Below, one piece after another: positions 24,880 through 35,514 of a stretch of 64,000 nt of DNA (within the stretch, counting starts at the first letter, position 1; the number at the start of each line of letters is the position of its first letter). The position numbers were made by a program, and so were the translations under genes. Under the pieces are notes generated by a model. That model had not been told where the DNA came from. It saw only the letters and a list, made by a program, of their open reading frames with translations, and ran no database searches. Where the stretch lies: positions 1,054,001-1,118,000 of the forward strand of contig NC_089723.1 in assembly GCF_035083965.1 (NCBI RefSeq), written 5' to 3'. The stretch comes from Branchiostoma lanceolatum. Taxonomy: Eukaryota > Chordata > Leptocardii > Amphioxiformes > Branchiostomatidae.

Positions 24880-27800
24880 ATGCTGTGGTCAGCTGTTCTC
24901 CTGTCGGCCCTGGCCGTTCTCGCCGGCGCACAAACCAACTCACCAACCAACAACAACCTGGCCGACGCTCAACGCTTCCTCAGCGACTACAATGCGCGTG
25001 CGCAGGACGTCTGGAACGCTTACGTCGTGGCGTCGTGGAACTACGACACCAACCTGACGGAACACAACAACGACGTACTGGTACGCAGGCGCACTAAGCT
25101 GGTTATGGCTTGGTCACATTCTTCGTACGATTTTTTCTCTCGTAGGATTTTCAGCTATACTATGACAAAAGCGACAATAGACAAAGTCAAAGAGCTACGG
25201 CAACCTTTTTTAAAGTCGAAAAGAATTTTGTACGACGTCCCCACGATGTCCTGTTGCTGTCGTAGCTCTGACGTACGACGAATGTGACCGGGTATTTACG
25301 TACGTACTTTGTGTTTGTGATATTTCCCGGACAGGGCCCTTACGGAATGCTGTCCTTTCTTGTGATATATCCCAGAGTTAAACGGTTCCTCAGGTCACCT
25401 CAACCCCGCGTCACGCCCCCTTCCTGCGTGCCCCGCACTTGTTCTGGTGATGATTACGCCGCATTTCTGCAGCTGTGCTTTATTATGTTTTTGGCTCGAG
25501 CTGCAGGTCTAGAAAGGTAGTCTAGTAGGCTACAGGGCCAACGTTTTAGTATCATTGTGCTGATGATTGTGCAGTTTTACAATTGCACATATGTTCGTAA
25601 TGCTGACACCTTTACGTCACGTAAATCAAGTGATCAAGCGGAGTAGTTTCTCCTACACCCCTCCCCTGCGTGAACACACCGATGGCGAAGCTTTCTTCAC
25701 ATGCCAACAGAAACGACATTATGTAAACTGCCCTGGGTTCACCTGGCCTTGGCGTGTAACAGACGGAGAAGGGGTCAGACGAGATATAGTCTCAAACAGA
25801 GTCCTTCAATTCAGGGGCTACAAAATCACAAAAAGCGACCGAATAGGGCGAGTGACGTGACAGAAAAGGCTCCGGTATAAACTTACTCTAAACTTCTCTG
25901 GCAAATTCTTCAGATCGCTGGGAAAATTGTACTTTTCTTTACCCAGTCACAACAATCCTGTGAGGCGAGGATTTCATGACCGCTCTGCGTACCTTAAATT
26001 GTGCTAACAATATAAATATAAGGGATCTAAGTGTTTAGTGAGAACATTCTTGACACGGGAAAACCACAAAGCCTTGGGGTACAGTGGGCTTCGTCAATGA
26101 GTAGCTATCAACACTAGTGTCACAACTTGTTACCTTTGACCCATGTTGCAACACCACTAGCTACACAGTTCACATATGGGAAAAATCTTGTCCTCGCAAC
26201 ATTTTCTCAGTTGCAGTGTGTGTACTCAGGGTGTATCAAACTAAGCTGTTGACTAATAGCACTGTGATAAGGGGCCGCGCAAAGCTAATTTCCTGTTTAA
26301 CAGATCCCGTCAATTTTACCAAAGTCAGCAACAGCAGTTGTTTATAGTTTCAGCATTGTAAGACGCTCACAGGGTAACCTGAGTCAAAAATATCAGAGAA
26401 ATACGTCGCCGTGGCTGCTTCGTGTTCTATTCGCTGCCTGGATCTGCTGGCCGTTGTTTTTGTGGCTCTTAATTGTCATGTCGATTTGGGCAATGTTTAT
26501 AAACTTTATGAAAAGGAGCGGTTTTACACGTTGGCTTGTTTTTTTATACTCTTCTAATCCTGTTTGGAACGACTATTTCAGTATACTTTGGTCGATATCC
26601 CACTCGAACCATGCTTGAAAGCGTTTCCCACCGCGCATGTTAGCTGTCATGTACTTAGGTAAAGATTGACGGCTAACATTGTGAGGAATTGGACATGTTT
26701 GCAGACATGCAGCCGATAAGGCTCGGTCTTCATCAATACGTCACGCATTAACGTTACATGTCGGGAGGTACTCCATGTGGAACTGGCTTCTGATTGGTTA
26801 CCTGGTGTGACACGATGTGACCTGACATGACCCTGTTCACGCTGCTCTGACCTACAGTGTTTGTAATCGCCGAAGTTACAAGACGGTTGCTACACAAGTA
26901 CATTTGAGATTGACACAGGCGTACACAAACAGCTTAGGGGAAGTGCGCAGGATAGCTGGCGCAGTAAACAGTGAAATCAACAACAAAGTACACAACTTAG
27001 CAACTGTTATATTTGATTTTACGAAAGCGTTTGACAACATTCACAGCAGACAGACCAGAGTTTAGATATAAAGATATTGTGGGATTTCTTGCATTATGAA
27101 TGCTAATTCTGTAGGCACGCATGTAACAGATCCAGCCGAGTTCACAACTGAGCATGTGAAATGTGTGTTGGGATTCCAGTGGTGTGTGTCCGTGTGTTGT
27201 TAGGGCAATAAAGTGTATAATATGTGAGGTGATGTTTCCCTGTGTCTATATTGAATCGGATTCCTTGCGACGCAATGTTCCCTGTGTTCATGTTAGTAGT
27301 CCTTCGTAGCTGAAAACCACCGTCCGGTGTACTCATCACGTGCTAATGAAAAAAAGAAGAGTGTTCGCTTTATCATCGATAAGTCGATAAGTACCTTATA
27401 ATACATTTTCCCACACTTAAGTTAGGAAAGGAATGTCTTTGTCACACATCATTCGATAATTCACCAATAGCTAGTTTCCCCCACACTATATTTGTATGTG
27501 TGCAGCGAGAGTGTACGTGAGACTTCATTCCCTGTTTCAAAATTCCCAGCTGGAGAAAAGCTTGGCGCTGACCGAGTTCGAGGCCGCGGCTTACGTCAAC
27601 AAGACCAAGTTCAACACCACGGGCTTCCCCGATGACGTCATCAGAGAGTTCGACTTCTTGGGGAGCGCGCCACAAGAAGGGGACACGGCGAGACGGGTCA
27701 GTCGTTCTCTTTTTCTCTGTCTCCTTTTTTCTATGGTGTCTCTGCCTCTCTCCACGCAAGGCACGCAGGAATCCTGGCGCAGGCCTCTCGAACGTTTAAG

Positions 27801-30800
27801 AAAACCTTAACAAGTACAAGTACCCCCTGTCTTTTTTCTTTCATTCTTTCGGATACCCAAGGTTCTTTTTTTGTAGCCTTTTTCTTTTTCTCCTTTCCTT
27901 TGTCGGCTTTAATCTTAATTTCTTCCTTCCAGTTGTCAGTATGGTTCCAATTGCTTCTTTTTTCTTTGCTTCTTTTTTTTTCTTATTTTCATTTTCATCG
28001 CTCAAGTCATTTACCTTCCTTCTCACAAGCCTCTCTGTCGCCCTCCTCTTGTTCTTTTATTTGTCGTCTGCAATCTTGATTTCTCCCTTTGGAGTTGTCA
28101 GTTCGGCTTCAGCTATGACGCAATAACGTCCCTGTGTGCCCGCGCAGCTTCAGGAGACGCTGTCGGCGATGGGGCGGATCTACGCCGTGGGGCAGGTGTG
28201 CGACCAGGACGACCCGGACAACTGCCGCGGCCTGGAGCCGGGTAGGGCCGTTTGCCTCTGATGCGTGACATTGCCGAAAATCAAACATATATGATAGTCA
28301 AGTTTAGTCTAGTGTATTACACAACAATTGCATCAGGTACAATGTATGGCAAATAACATGGAATATTATTAACTGCGGACTATTTACGATAGTGTACTAA
28401 TCTAACATCTTACTCGATACATAAGATATGAATACATACAGAATGATATAGAACCAGCTACTACCGCGCTGCGTGCCTTTCTGCTATATGAACCATTCTA
28501 CCCTTCTTGTTCTAATCAATAAAGATAATACTGATATCTTTTACTCATGATGACTTGCACACAGGATTGACGGAGATCATGGCGACGTCACGTGACTACG
28601 AGGAGCGGATGTGGGTGTGGCTCCGCTGGCGTGACGCCGTCAGTAAGGCCATCAGGCCGCATTACGTCACCTACGTCGAGCTCAAGAACCAGATCGCACG
28701 AGCAAACGGTAGGTCATCTGACATCATTACGTCATAGATAACGTTACCTACGTCCAGCTCAAGAACCAGATCGCCCGGGCAAACGGTAGGTCATATGACG
28801 TCATGACGTCACAAATTACGTAACATACGTCCGTTTAAGGAACCAGATAGCCCGAGCAAACAGCACTCCTGACCCCAAACCATGACGCCAGTTTGGGGTC
28901 AAACGTGCCAGGAAGACTGTATCGTCCCTCGTCCCGGATCTATGTAGAGTGTGCATTGCTTGTGTGAAGGAAAGTCCAAACTTTGTTCAGCATTTTTAGA
29001 TGTTAGATACATGATGTGTCCCTCATAGCGCACACTGGTCATTACGGTCATCAGTTGGCAGTTGTTCATGATATGACACATTTGAACATGACACGTTGTA
29101 CATATAGCAAGATTAATATTAGGGTTAGTTGTTCATCATATTTTGAACATGATGTACCCTGCAGGTTACACTGATTACGGAGACCTGTGGAGGCGGAAGT
29201 ACGAGACCGACACGTTCGAACAGGACATGTTGGACATCTGGGAGGAGGTGAAGCCGTTCTACCTGGAGCTGCACGCCTACGTCCGCCGGAAGCTGTATGA
29301 CGTGTACGGCGACAAGATCAACCTGAAGGGACCACTTCCGGAGCACCTGCTGGGTAGGACCAAGGACCACTCAAGCTTTATTTCATAGATAATTGTATCG
29401 CATACCAGTTTTGCACTGCAGAGTATAAGCTGCATCTCCAGGCAAATTTATTTTAAGGGAGGGACTCCTCTTCTTTTCGATAAGTGTGGTGGGTTCTTTT
29501 ACGTGCTTGAGGTGTGGCTCTCCTCAAACAGACGACCTTCATAACGTCCTATCCGAGATACGTCCCTTACCGAAGCTAGAGACTCATTTTCACCTGAGTG
29601 AAGTGAGAAAATTCGTGTACAGTGCCTTTACCAACAGCACGACGTTAACGGGGCATGTCAGGGGATTCGAACTCAGGACCTCTGGGTTCTAGGCCAAACA
29701 CCTGCAATTACGCCACCACGACGCCAATCTTTATCGAAAGTTGAATGTCCTTTCTTTACATGAGAATACACTGTAACTAATACTCAGAACAAGCCACTTC
29801 AAACCTTTCGTAAAGCTCCTTTTTTCCGCTGCACTTCCGCAGGTGACATGTGGGGGCGCTTCTGGACGAACCTGTACGGCATGACGGTTCCCTTCCCGGA
29901 CAAGGAGAGTCTTGACGTCACGCCCGCCATGTTGGAGCAGGTGGAGTCTCACGTTTTAATTCTTCACCTTAAAAACTGACATTTTTTTCTTCCCTCCGAT
30001 ATGTAGACTGGTACGGTGTTCTAGCTGAATGGCAATGTCCTCTGTATGCTGTTTTCGTTGTTCTGTTGTAAGCCAAGTTATAAACCAAAGCGCCGCCCCA
30101 AATGTACCTCCAGGTGACCGTTATTTCTCCATCGTCACGAAAACCCTGCTTAATAATTGGAAACCTTAGTAATTATCTCAACATATCTATCTATGCTTAA
30201 TAAATAAACAATTCAATACATTCTACAACAGCAACATCATGGAGTTTTTTAAGAACTTTCTTCGCGTCGCTTAATTTGCTGCCTCTGCCGAGGAGAAATT
30301 TTCCAACGCCCTCTATCAACTCTCTGCAGAACTACACCATCATGAAGATGTACGAGGTGTCGGAGCAGTTTCTCGGGTCCCTCGGGCTCCTGCCGCTAGT
30401 AGTGCCGTATTAACGCCCTCTATCAACTCCCTCCAGAACTACACCATCATGAAGATGTACGAGGTGTCGGAGCAGTTTTTCGGGTCCCTCGGGCTCCTAC
30501 CGCTGCCCGCCACGTTCTTCCAGCGGTCCATGCTGCAGAAGCCCACCGACCGCGAGGTCGCCTGCCACGCCACCGCCTGGGACTTCTACGATGGAGAAGA
30601 CTTCAGGTAGGCCTTTTTCTCTCATTAAGTAAAGATTACTATAACAGTACCTTTCACAAATTTTGTACTCTAATTTTCGTCTAGCATTTGCTACTTTTAT
30701 TCTTTTGCTTATTATATTTCTCTGAAGAATAATCCAGTAACAAAATGAACGAGCGACGTACATGGCTTCGTGACAATTCGTCGCGCAGAAATTTTCATTG

Positions 30801-32722
30801 ATGTGAATTTTAACGGAAGAACAGAACCTTTCGAAGTACTATATATGATTATAGATTTATTAGAACACTGTATCTTTCTTGATGTAATCTGTTATATTTT
30901 GTCCGACTCATACTTCTCCCCTTATGACCTCAATGGAAAGTTTCTAATTAATAAACAGAGGATCTAAGAAATACTTCTAAGACGTTGTTTCAGTTAAAAA
31001 GTGAAAAAGTGCTAGCCCGAGTGCCATCCGGCTACCGGGGCTAATACACTCACTACCCTGAAAATTGTCTGGGATCGGTTAGGCTAGCCTTGGAGCCATC
31101 CGATAGCCCCCCAAACTATTTTAGGGTTACCAGGCTAAAAACGTGCAACATTTGATAACAAAACATGCACATGTTTAATACGATACCGTGCCACCACCCC
31201 CCCCCCCCCCCCCCCCTACACCCTAGGATCCGTATGTGCACGAAGGTCGACATGGAGGACCTGCTCACCATCCACCACGAGATGGGGCACACGCAGTACC
31301 AGATGCAGTACGCCGACCTGCCGCTAGTCTTCCGGGACGGCGCGAACGACGCGTTCCACGAGGCGGTGGGGGAGGTGCTGGCCCTGTCCGCGGCGACTCC
31401 GCAGCACCTGCACGCCATCGGACTCCTGGACTCCGTGCCCGACGATCCCGGTACGCAACGGGGATTCTCCGTAAAACTCAATTTACATATGTCTCAAGAT
31501 AACCGACCATGCCCTACTTGTCATCCAAACATCAAGACCATAGAATGTCCATTACAAAATATGCATTGTTCATTGAAATAAAAACTGACAGGATGATAGA
31601 AGTTCCTCATCGATTATGCAAATGTAGTCCTATTCTGCATAATTTGCATTTTGTACGAGAGGAATCAAGATAGGTATTCAACAGGTCTTAGACAGAACTT
31701 TTGCGCATTCATGGGTTGTGGGTGAGTCAAAAGGAGAGCAATTGATTTTTCACACCGAAAAATTGCTCCAGTTCTGAACTCTTTGGTACAGACGAAAAGT
31801 TTAGAATTTGACCAACTTTTCATCACACAGACATAGAACTTAGATACGTAGATCATAGCGCAAAAGACGTTAGACGTAGTCTGAAGTTAGCTTTTCCGAA
31901 ACTGTAGTACGACAAGGCTCCTCAACAGCATTGCCATTGTAGGCTACTCTCCAAGAAGATGAGTGGGTCCGGCAGGTTTTTGGCGTGTTTTTAGGCGTTT
32001 TTGTCGGGCTATCTACTTTGTTATGGTTTCTTTGTCTCTATATGTGGGTTACACGCCAAAAACCTGCCGGACCCACTCCTCTGCTTGGAGAGTAATTGTA
32101 GGCCATATGTGGGTGTATGTAGGTAGGCCATAAATACCAGTGAGAAAATTCCACCAGGCTCACTTTTCTATCTTTATTTTACCGTCCCAGACGCCATGCC
32201 ATAACCTAGGTTATATGGAGGAAGGCTATAAAGCTCAATGAGAATATTTCATCAGGCTCACGTTTCTTCCCTTGCCGTCCCAGACGCGGACATCAACTTC
32301 CTTCTGCTGCAGGGGCTGAACATGATCGCCACGCTCCCCTTCAGCCTGGTGCAGGACCTGTGGCGCTGGCGCGTCTTCGCGGGGGACATCCCTGAGAGCG
32401 AGTGGAACAAGAAGTACTGGGAAATGAAGTACGTGTGTGTGTGTGTGTCTGTATGTATGTATGCGTGTGTGTTTGTTTTGTGTGTGCGTGTGTTTTCGTG
32501 TGGGCTAGCCACTGTGTATTAGCGTATCTGTCCATGTATTAGTATGCGGTTCTGTGTGTGTGTATGTGTGTGTTTGCGTGTGTGTGTACATGTGTGTATG
32601 CGCGTATGTGTAAGAGAGAGACGCACGACAGATCTTCTTTCCCATGGATTCCAGGCAGAGATAGTGGGCGTGGTGCCGCCGGTAGAGCGTGTGTGTGTGT
32701 GTGTGTGTGTTTGTGTGTCTGT

Positions 32723-32787
<65 letters not shown>

Positions 32788-35285
32788 TTAGGTGTAGAGT
32801 TATCCTGACTGACAGTAACACCTGTTCATGTTTCCCACAGGGCTGAGATAGTGGGCGTGGTGCCCCCCGCAGAGCGGTATATGTGAGTGTGTGTGTGCGT
32901 GTGTTAGAGTTGGGCGTAGTGCCGTGCTGACGTGTCCATGTTTCCTCCTAGGGCTGAGATAGTGGGCGTGGTGCCCCCCGCAGAGCGGTATATGTGACTG
33001 TGTGTGCGCGCGCGCGTGTGTATGTGTGTGTTAGAGTTGGGCGTGGTGCCGTGCTGACGTGTACATGTTTCCTCCTAGGGCTGAGATAGTGGGCGTGGTG
33101 CCCCCCGCAGAGCGAGGAGAGGACCAGCTGGACATCACCTCCATCTACCACGTGGCCAACGACTTCGACATGATCAGGTGAGACCTGTACAAAGTTAAGA
33201 CACAAATAGAACAAAAATACAGTATACTCGCTGAACTATCAACAGACGGTCAGGCCTTCTATAAAATGACAGACCCGCACAGTTGCGACGCACACGCGGG
33301 TAGCCGTCCCTCTTCCTGGTTTATTAAACTTTCAGGCCCCAAACTAAACTTTCGGCCCTCCGCGAGCAATGAAGCGTACATGTATGAGACCTGGTTGAAA
33401 TGGCCGCCTCATTGCACCTACTACTATATCCACCTTGGGTGCTAGACTCTAGCGAGTCCGGCAGCCAATTTGTTCAGCGCTCCAAGGCAGTTTGCCCGCC
33501 AACCTAGATTAGCGCTCCAGAGAATTACTAGCAAGGGATTTTATTGCCGGCTCAGGTTGTCTGGAAAACTACTTTGGGCTGGCAAACAAATTAACTGCCT
33601 GTCCCGCTAGTCTGACACCCAGAGTACACTACAAATAGCACTGTATGGATCTGAATCAGAAGATCTGATGTGTAAGTGTTGTCTATGTAGGTAATGTAAG
33701 TATCTAAGTGAGAGTGTTTCCCCACAGGTACTACGCCCGGACCATTATTGAGTTCCAGTTCCAGAAGGCGATGTGTGACGAGGCGGGCATCACCGGACCG
33801 CTCTACAAGTGCGACATCTACAACTCCGGGTCCGCGGGGACTAAGCTGGCGTGAGTACTCAGCTTTTACGTTTCATACACGCCTTTCACGTTTCTTACAC
33901 ACCTTTTATAACACGCCTTACAGAACATGCCAGCATTGATTTGATTTCCTGGATTTTCTAAAGAAACAAATGAAGAAGGCGAACGAAATAACAAAACAAA
34001 GAAAAGAATCAAGCACGTTTCATACACACTTTTACTACATGTCTTACACAACATGCAAGCAATACTACATTTGTGTTCATGAGAAGGTCATACCAATTCA
34101 ATTTCTTGGATTTTTCAAGAAATCGATAAAGGCGAGCGAACTAACCAAACAAAGAGAAGAAATGAAGCATCGTCTGATAGGACCAACTGTTACCGCCATG
34201 ATCTACAAGATAAACACTTGTTTGTTGTTATCTCCATGAAAAATGGAGATATAGTTTTGGGTGTGTCTGTCTGTGTGTGTGTTTGTCTTTTGTCTGTTTG
34301 TTTGTCTGTCTGTTTGTGTTTCTGGACTACTGTAGTCAGCATAACTCAAGAACCTCTTGATGGATTACAATGATATTTAGTATGTTGGCAGGTGTTGTGA
34401 AGCCAAAGTTCAAGGTCGATTTTGGGCCCCCTGGTATGTGACCTTGTTTTGTTTGTTTCTGCTTCCAGGAACATGTTGAAGCTGGGCCGGTCCCAGCCGT
34501 GGCCGGACGCCATGCAGGAGATGACGGGGCAGCGGAAGATGCTGGCGGACTCCTGGAAGGCGTACTTCCAGCCGCTGTACGTCTGGCTGCAGGAGAAGAA
34601 CCGGCAGAACGGAGACGAGCCCGGCTGGGACGTCAACTGGAGACCGGGTACGTCTGCACACCCGACGTCACGTCTTCATGTACACTTACATGTACACGTG
34701 ACGTCACGACTTCATGTACAACTACATGTACACGTGACGTCACAACTTTATGTACAGCTGCATGTATACGTGATGTCACGACTTCGTGTACAACTACATG
34801 TACCCATGACGTCAGAACTTCATGTACATGTGACGTCAGAACTTCATGTACATCTACATGTGCACGTGACGACACAACTTCATGTACTACTACATGCACA
34901 CGTGACGTCACGACATGGGTACACATATTTCCATAGCCGCCATGTTGGTAGAACAAATAGGTCCAAGATGGCGACCGGTTAATCGCAACGCACTGACAAC
35001 CTCTGCTTATCATTGCTTACTTCAAATGTTTTATCTCAATCTCCTAAGCGATCAGCACATAAACTAGTTGTCACTTCTGACCTCGATAACTTCGATCAGT
35101 ACGCCCGTGGTTTCCATTCTCTCTCTCTCTCGATGTTGATGGAAACCTCACGCTTTTCGATTTTGCACTTTTTCACGCCATGTTGTTTTCCCGCCACAGA
35201 TGCTAGCAGCGCCACCGCCACGCTTCCCGCCACGCTCCTGCTCCTGGCGATCAGCAGCGTCACCGGTCTTCTTCTGTTTGCCTAG
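24880..35285 (+). CDS. ACE: ACE/ACE2-family zinc metallopeptidase, single domain (13 exons)
   Basis: Peptidase family M2, trimming C-termini of peptides outside the cell. Exons: 24880-25080, 27550-27696, 28148-28241, 28565-28708, 29165-29353, 29843-29940, 30437-30606, 31227-31450, 32284-32428, 33079-33177, 33728-33850, 34469-34647, 35200-35285. All are GT-AG and phases join to 632 residues. A signal peptide covers about 1-17. Zinc site HEMGH is 365-369, with third ligand Glu393, 24 residues on, as in the family. Arg264 (DMWGRFW) sits where ACE has Gln281 and ACE2 has Arg273. Ile493 and Met502 ([15 protein letters not shown]) replace ACE Lys511 and Tyr520, as non-polar or aromatic residues do in ACE2. 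His495, Arg504 and Tyr505 are kept. This predicts ACE2-like carboxypeptidase specificity (inference). There is no collectrin domain; the C-terminus is a short hydrophobic tail that could be a GPI signal. Introns contain partial copies of exons 4, 7 and 10. Confidence 0.92.
26920..27065 (+). pseudogene. Reverse transcriptase fragment in intron 1 of the ACE-like gene
   Basis: An open stretch of about 48 codons ending at TAG contains [14 protein letters not shown]. This matches the palm motif A of non-LTR retrotransposon reverse transcriptases, with the catalytic Asp of FDF and the typical KAFD. No other RT motif follows, so it is a short fossil. Confidence 0.55.
27780..28110 (+). repeat. Pyrimidine-rich tract in ACE-like intron 2
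   Basis: Long T/C-rich stretch with TTTTTCTT and CTTTGTCG/CTCCTTT-type words recurring at about 27870-27910 and 28060-28090. Intronic low-complexity sequence. Confidence 0.6.
28746..28860 (+). pseudogene. Two decayed tandem copies of the 3' end of ACE-like exon 4
   Basis: 28746-28798 and 28816-28860 repeat the end of exon 4 and its donor (CTCAAGAACCAGATCGC, GCAAACGGTAGGTCAT). Neither copy is flanked by an acceptor, so they are intronic debris. The first retains a donor-like GTAGGT. Confidence 0.8.
29455..29725 (-). mobile_element. tRNA-derived SINE
   Basis: On the minus strand the head reads GGCGTCGTGGTGGCGTAATT (box A-like) and then GAGTTCGAATCCCC (box B) about 50 bases on. These are the internal pol III promoter elements of a tRNA-derived SINE. 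The body continues to a T-rich end near 29455. It lies in intron 5 of the ACE-like gene, antisense to it. Confidence 0.7.
30308..30412 (+). pseudogene. Truncated upstream duplicate of ACE-like exon 7
   Basis: 30308-30399 repeats the last intron bases, the acceptor (CTCTGCAG) and the first 70 bases of exon 7. It then breaks off after CTGCCGCTAG into TAGTGCCGTATTAA, which gives an in-frame stop. The true exon starts at 30437 with acceptor CCCTCCAG. Splicing to the upstream acceptor would truncate the protein. Confidence 0.85.
31197..31216 (+). repeat. 20-C homopolymer at the exon 8 acceptor
   Basis: Twenty consecutive C residues end 10 bases before the exon 8 AG (31225-31226) and take the place of the usual T-rich polypyrimidine tract. 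Confidence 0.85.
31947..32092. mobile_element. Fold-back element, copy 2
   Basis: Ends CTCTCCAAG and CTTGGAGAG with arms carrying GTGGGTCCGGCAGGTTTTT and its complement, related to 6597-6791. It is flanked by TA on both sides. In intron 8 of the ACE-like gene. Confidence 0.8.
32427..32790 (+). repeat. GT-rich microsatellites
   Basis: Interrupted (GT)n tracts at 32431-32620 and a longer tract at 32686-32781 (with about 25 pure GT repeats at its end), starting right at the exon 9 donor (GTACGTGTGTG). Confidence 0.95.
32651..33010 (+). pseudogene. Three tandem partial copies of the start of ACE-like exon 10
   Basis: The acceptor plus the first about 40 bases of exon 10 (GCTGAGATAGTGGGCGTGGT, then GCAGAGCG) recur at about 32651-32688 (decayed), 32834-32878 and 32945-32989 before the true exon at 33079. 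The last two retain AG acceptors but run into TATATGTGA, an in-frame stop, and GT repeats. They are decoy 5' exon ends. Confidence 0.85.
33433..33621. mobile_element. Probable MITE in ACE-like intron 10
   Basis: Imperfect terminal inverted repeats of about 35 bp: the left end has GGGTGCTAGACTCTAGCG, then GGCAGCCAATTTGTT; the right end is its complement, ending CGCTAGTCTGACACCC. No ORF. Confidence 0.6.
34216..34448 (+). repeat. Dispersed repeat family (copy 1) in ACE-like intron 11
   Basis: Starts ATCTCCATGAAAAATGGAGA (a small hairpin), then a GT/TTTG-rich tract, then CAGCATAACTCAAGAACC and TGGATTACAATGATATTT. The same sequence recurs at 63248-63560 and, more diverged, at 56267-56620. It ends about 20 bases before the exon 12 acceptor. 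Confidence 0.8.
34662..34917 (+). repeat. 36-bp minisatellite rich in TGACGTCA
   Basis: About seven copies of a unit combining CACGTGACGTCAC with TTCATGTAC...CATGTAC. At least five units keep an exact TGACGTCA, the cAMP-response element palindrome, often overlapping CACGTG. In the last intron of the ACE-like gene, starting just after the exon 12 donor. Confidence 0.9.
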
Positions 35286-35514
35286 ATCCGTCCTGTAGCC
35301 GACGACGTCATCACCAACGTCATCGCCGACGTCATCGCCTACCCCGTCATCCCAACCGCTGCCACCCGAACCGGAAGTGGATCAAGCGAACCGGAAGAAA
35401 AATTAACCGCCGTAACCGACGCGGAGTGAGGCGTCAGCCTTAGATTAGACCGGCTCATTTCAAAGCTCCTCTATGTAAGATTTTGGCGCTAAAGTTTGAA
35501 ATATTATTGTGAAC
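35286..35514. other. 3' untranslated region of the ACE-like gene
   Basis: Directly follows the stop codon. It starts with a short run of GACGTCATC repeats (35306-35350). I saw no exact AATAAA within it. Confidence 0.5.

Noticed and set aside
24880-25278. 135-codon ORF as a stand-alone gene
   Set aside because: After codon 67 it reads into intron 1 of the ACE-like gene; the donor at 25081 and homology of exon 2 show it is exon 1 only.
29653-29725. Possible genuine tRNA gene on the minus strand
   Set aside because: Boxes A and B are present, but the acceptor stem does not pair well and a SINE body continues downstream, so it is a SINE head.
30960-31140. Possible MITE (GCTAGCCCGAGTGCCATCC region)
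   Set aside because: Looks like a dispersed repeat with two CCATCCG-type words, but I could not define inverted ends or a second copy in the window.
32519-32846. HTHTHT- and CVCVCV-type ORFs
   Set aside because: Translations of the GT microsatellite in the ACE-like intron.
34633-35013. 126-codon ORF with [12 protein letters not shown] repeats, and plus-strand equivalents
   Set aside because: Translation of the 36-bp minisatellite. The periodic peptide mirrors the DNA repeat and there is no start context.
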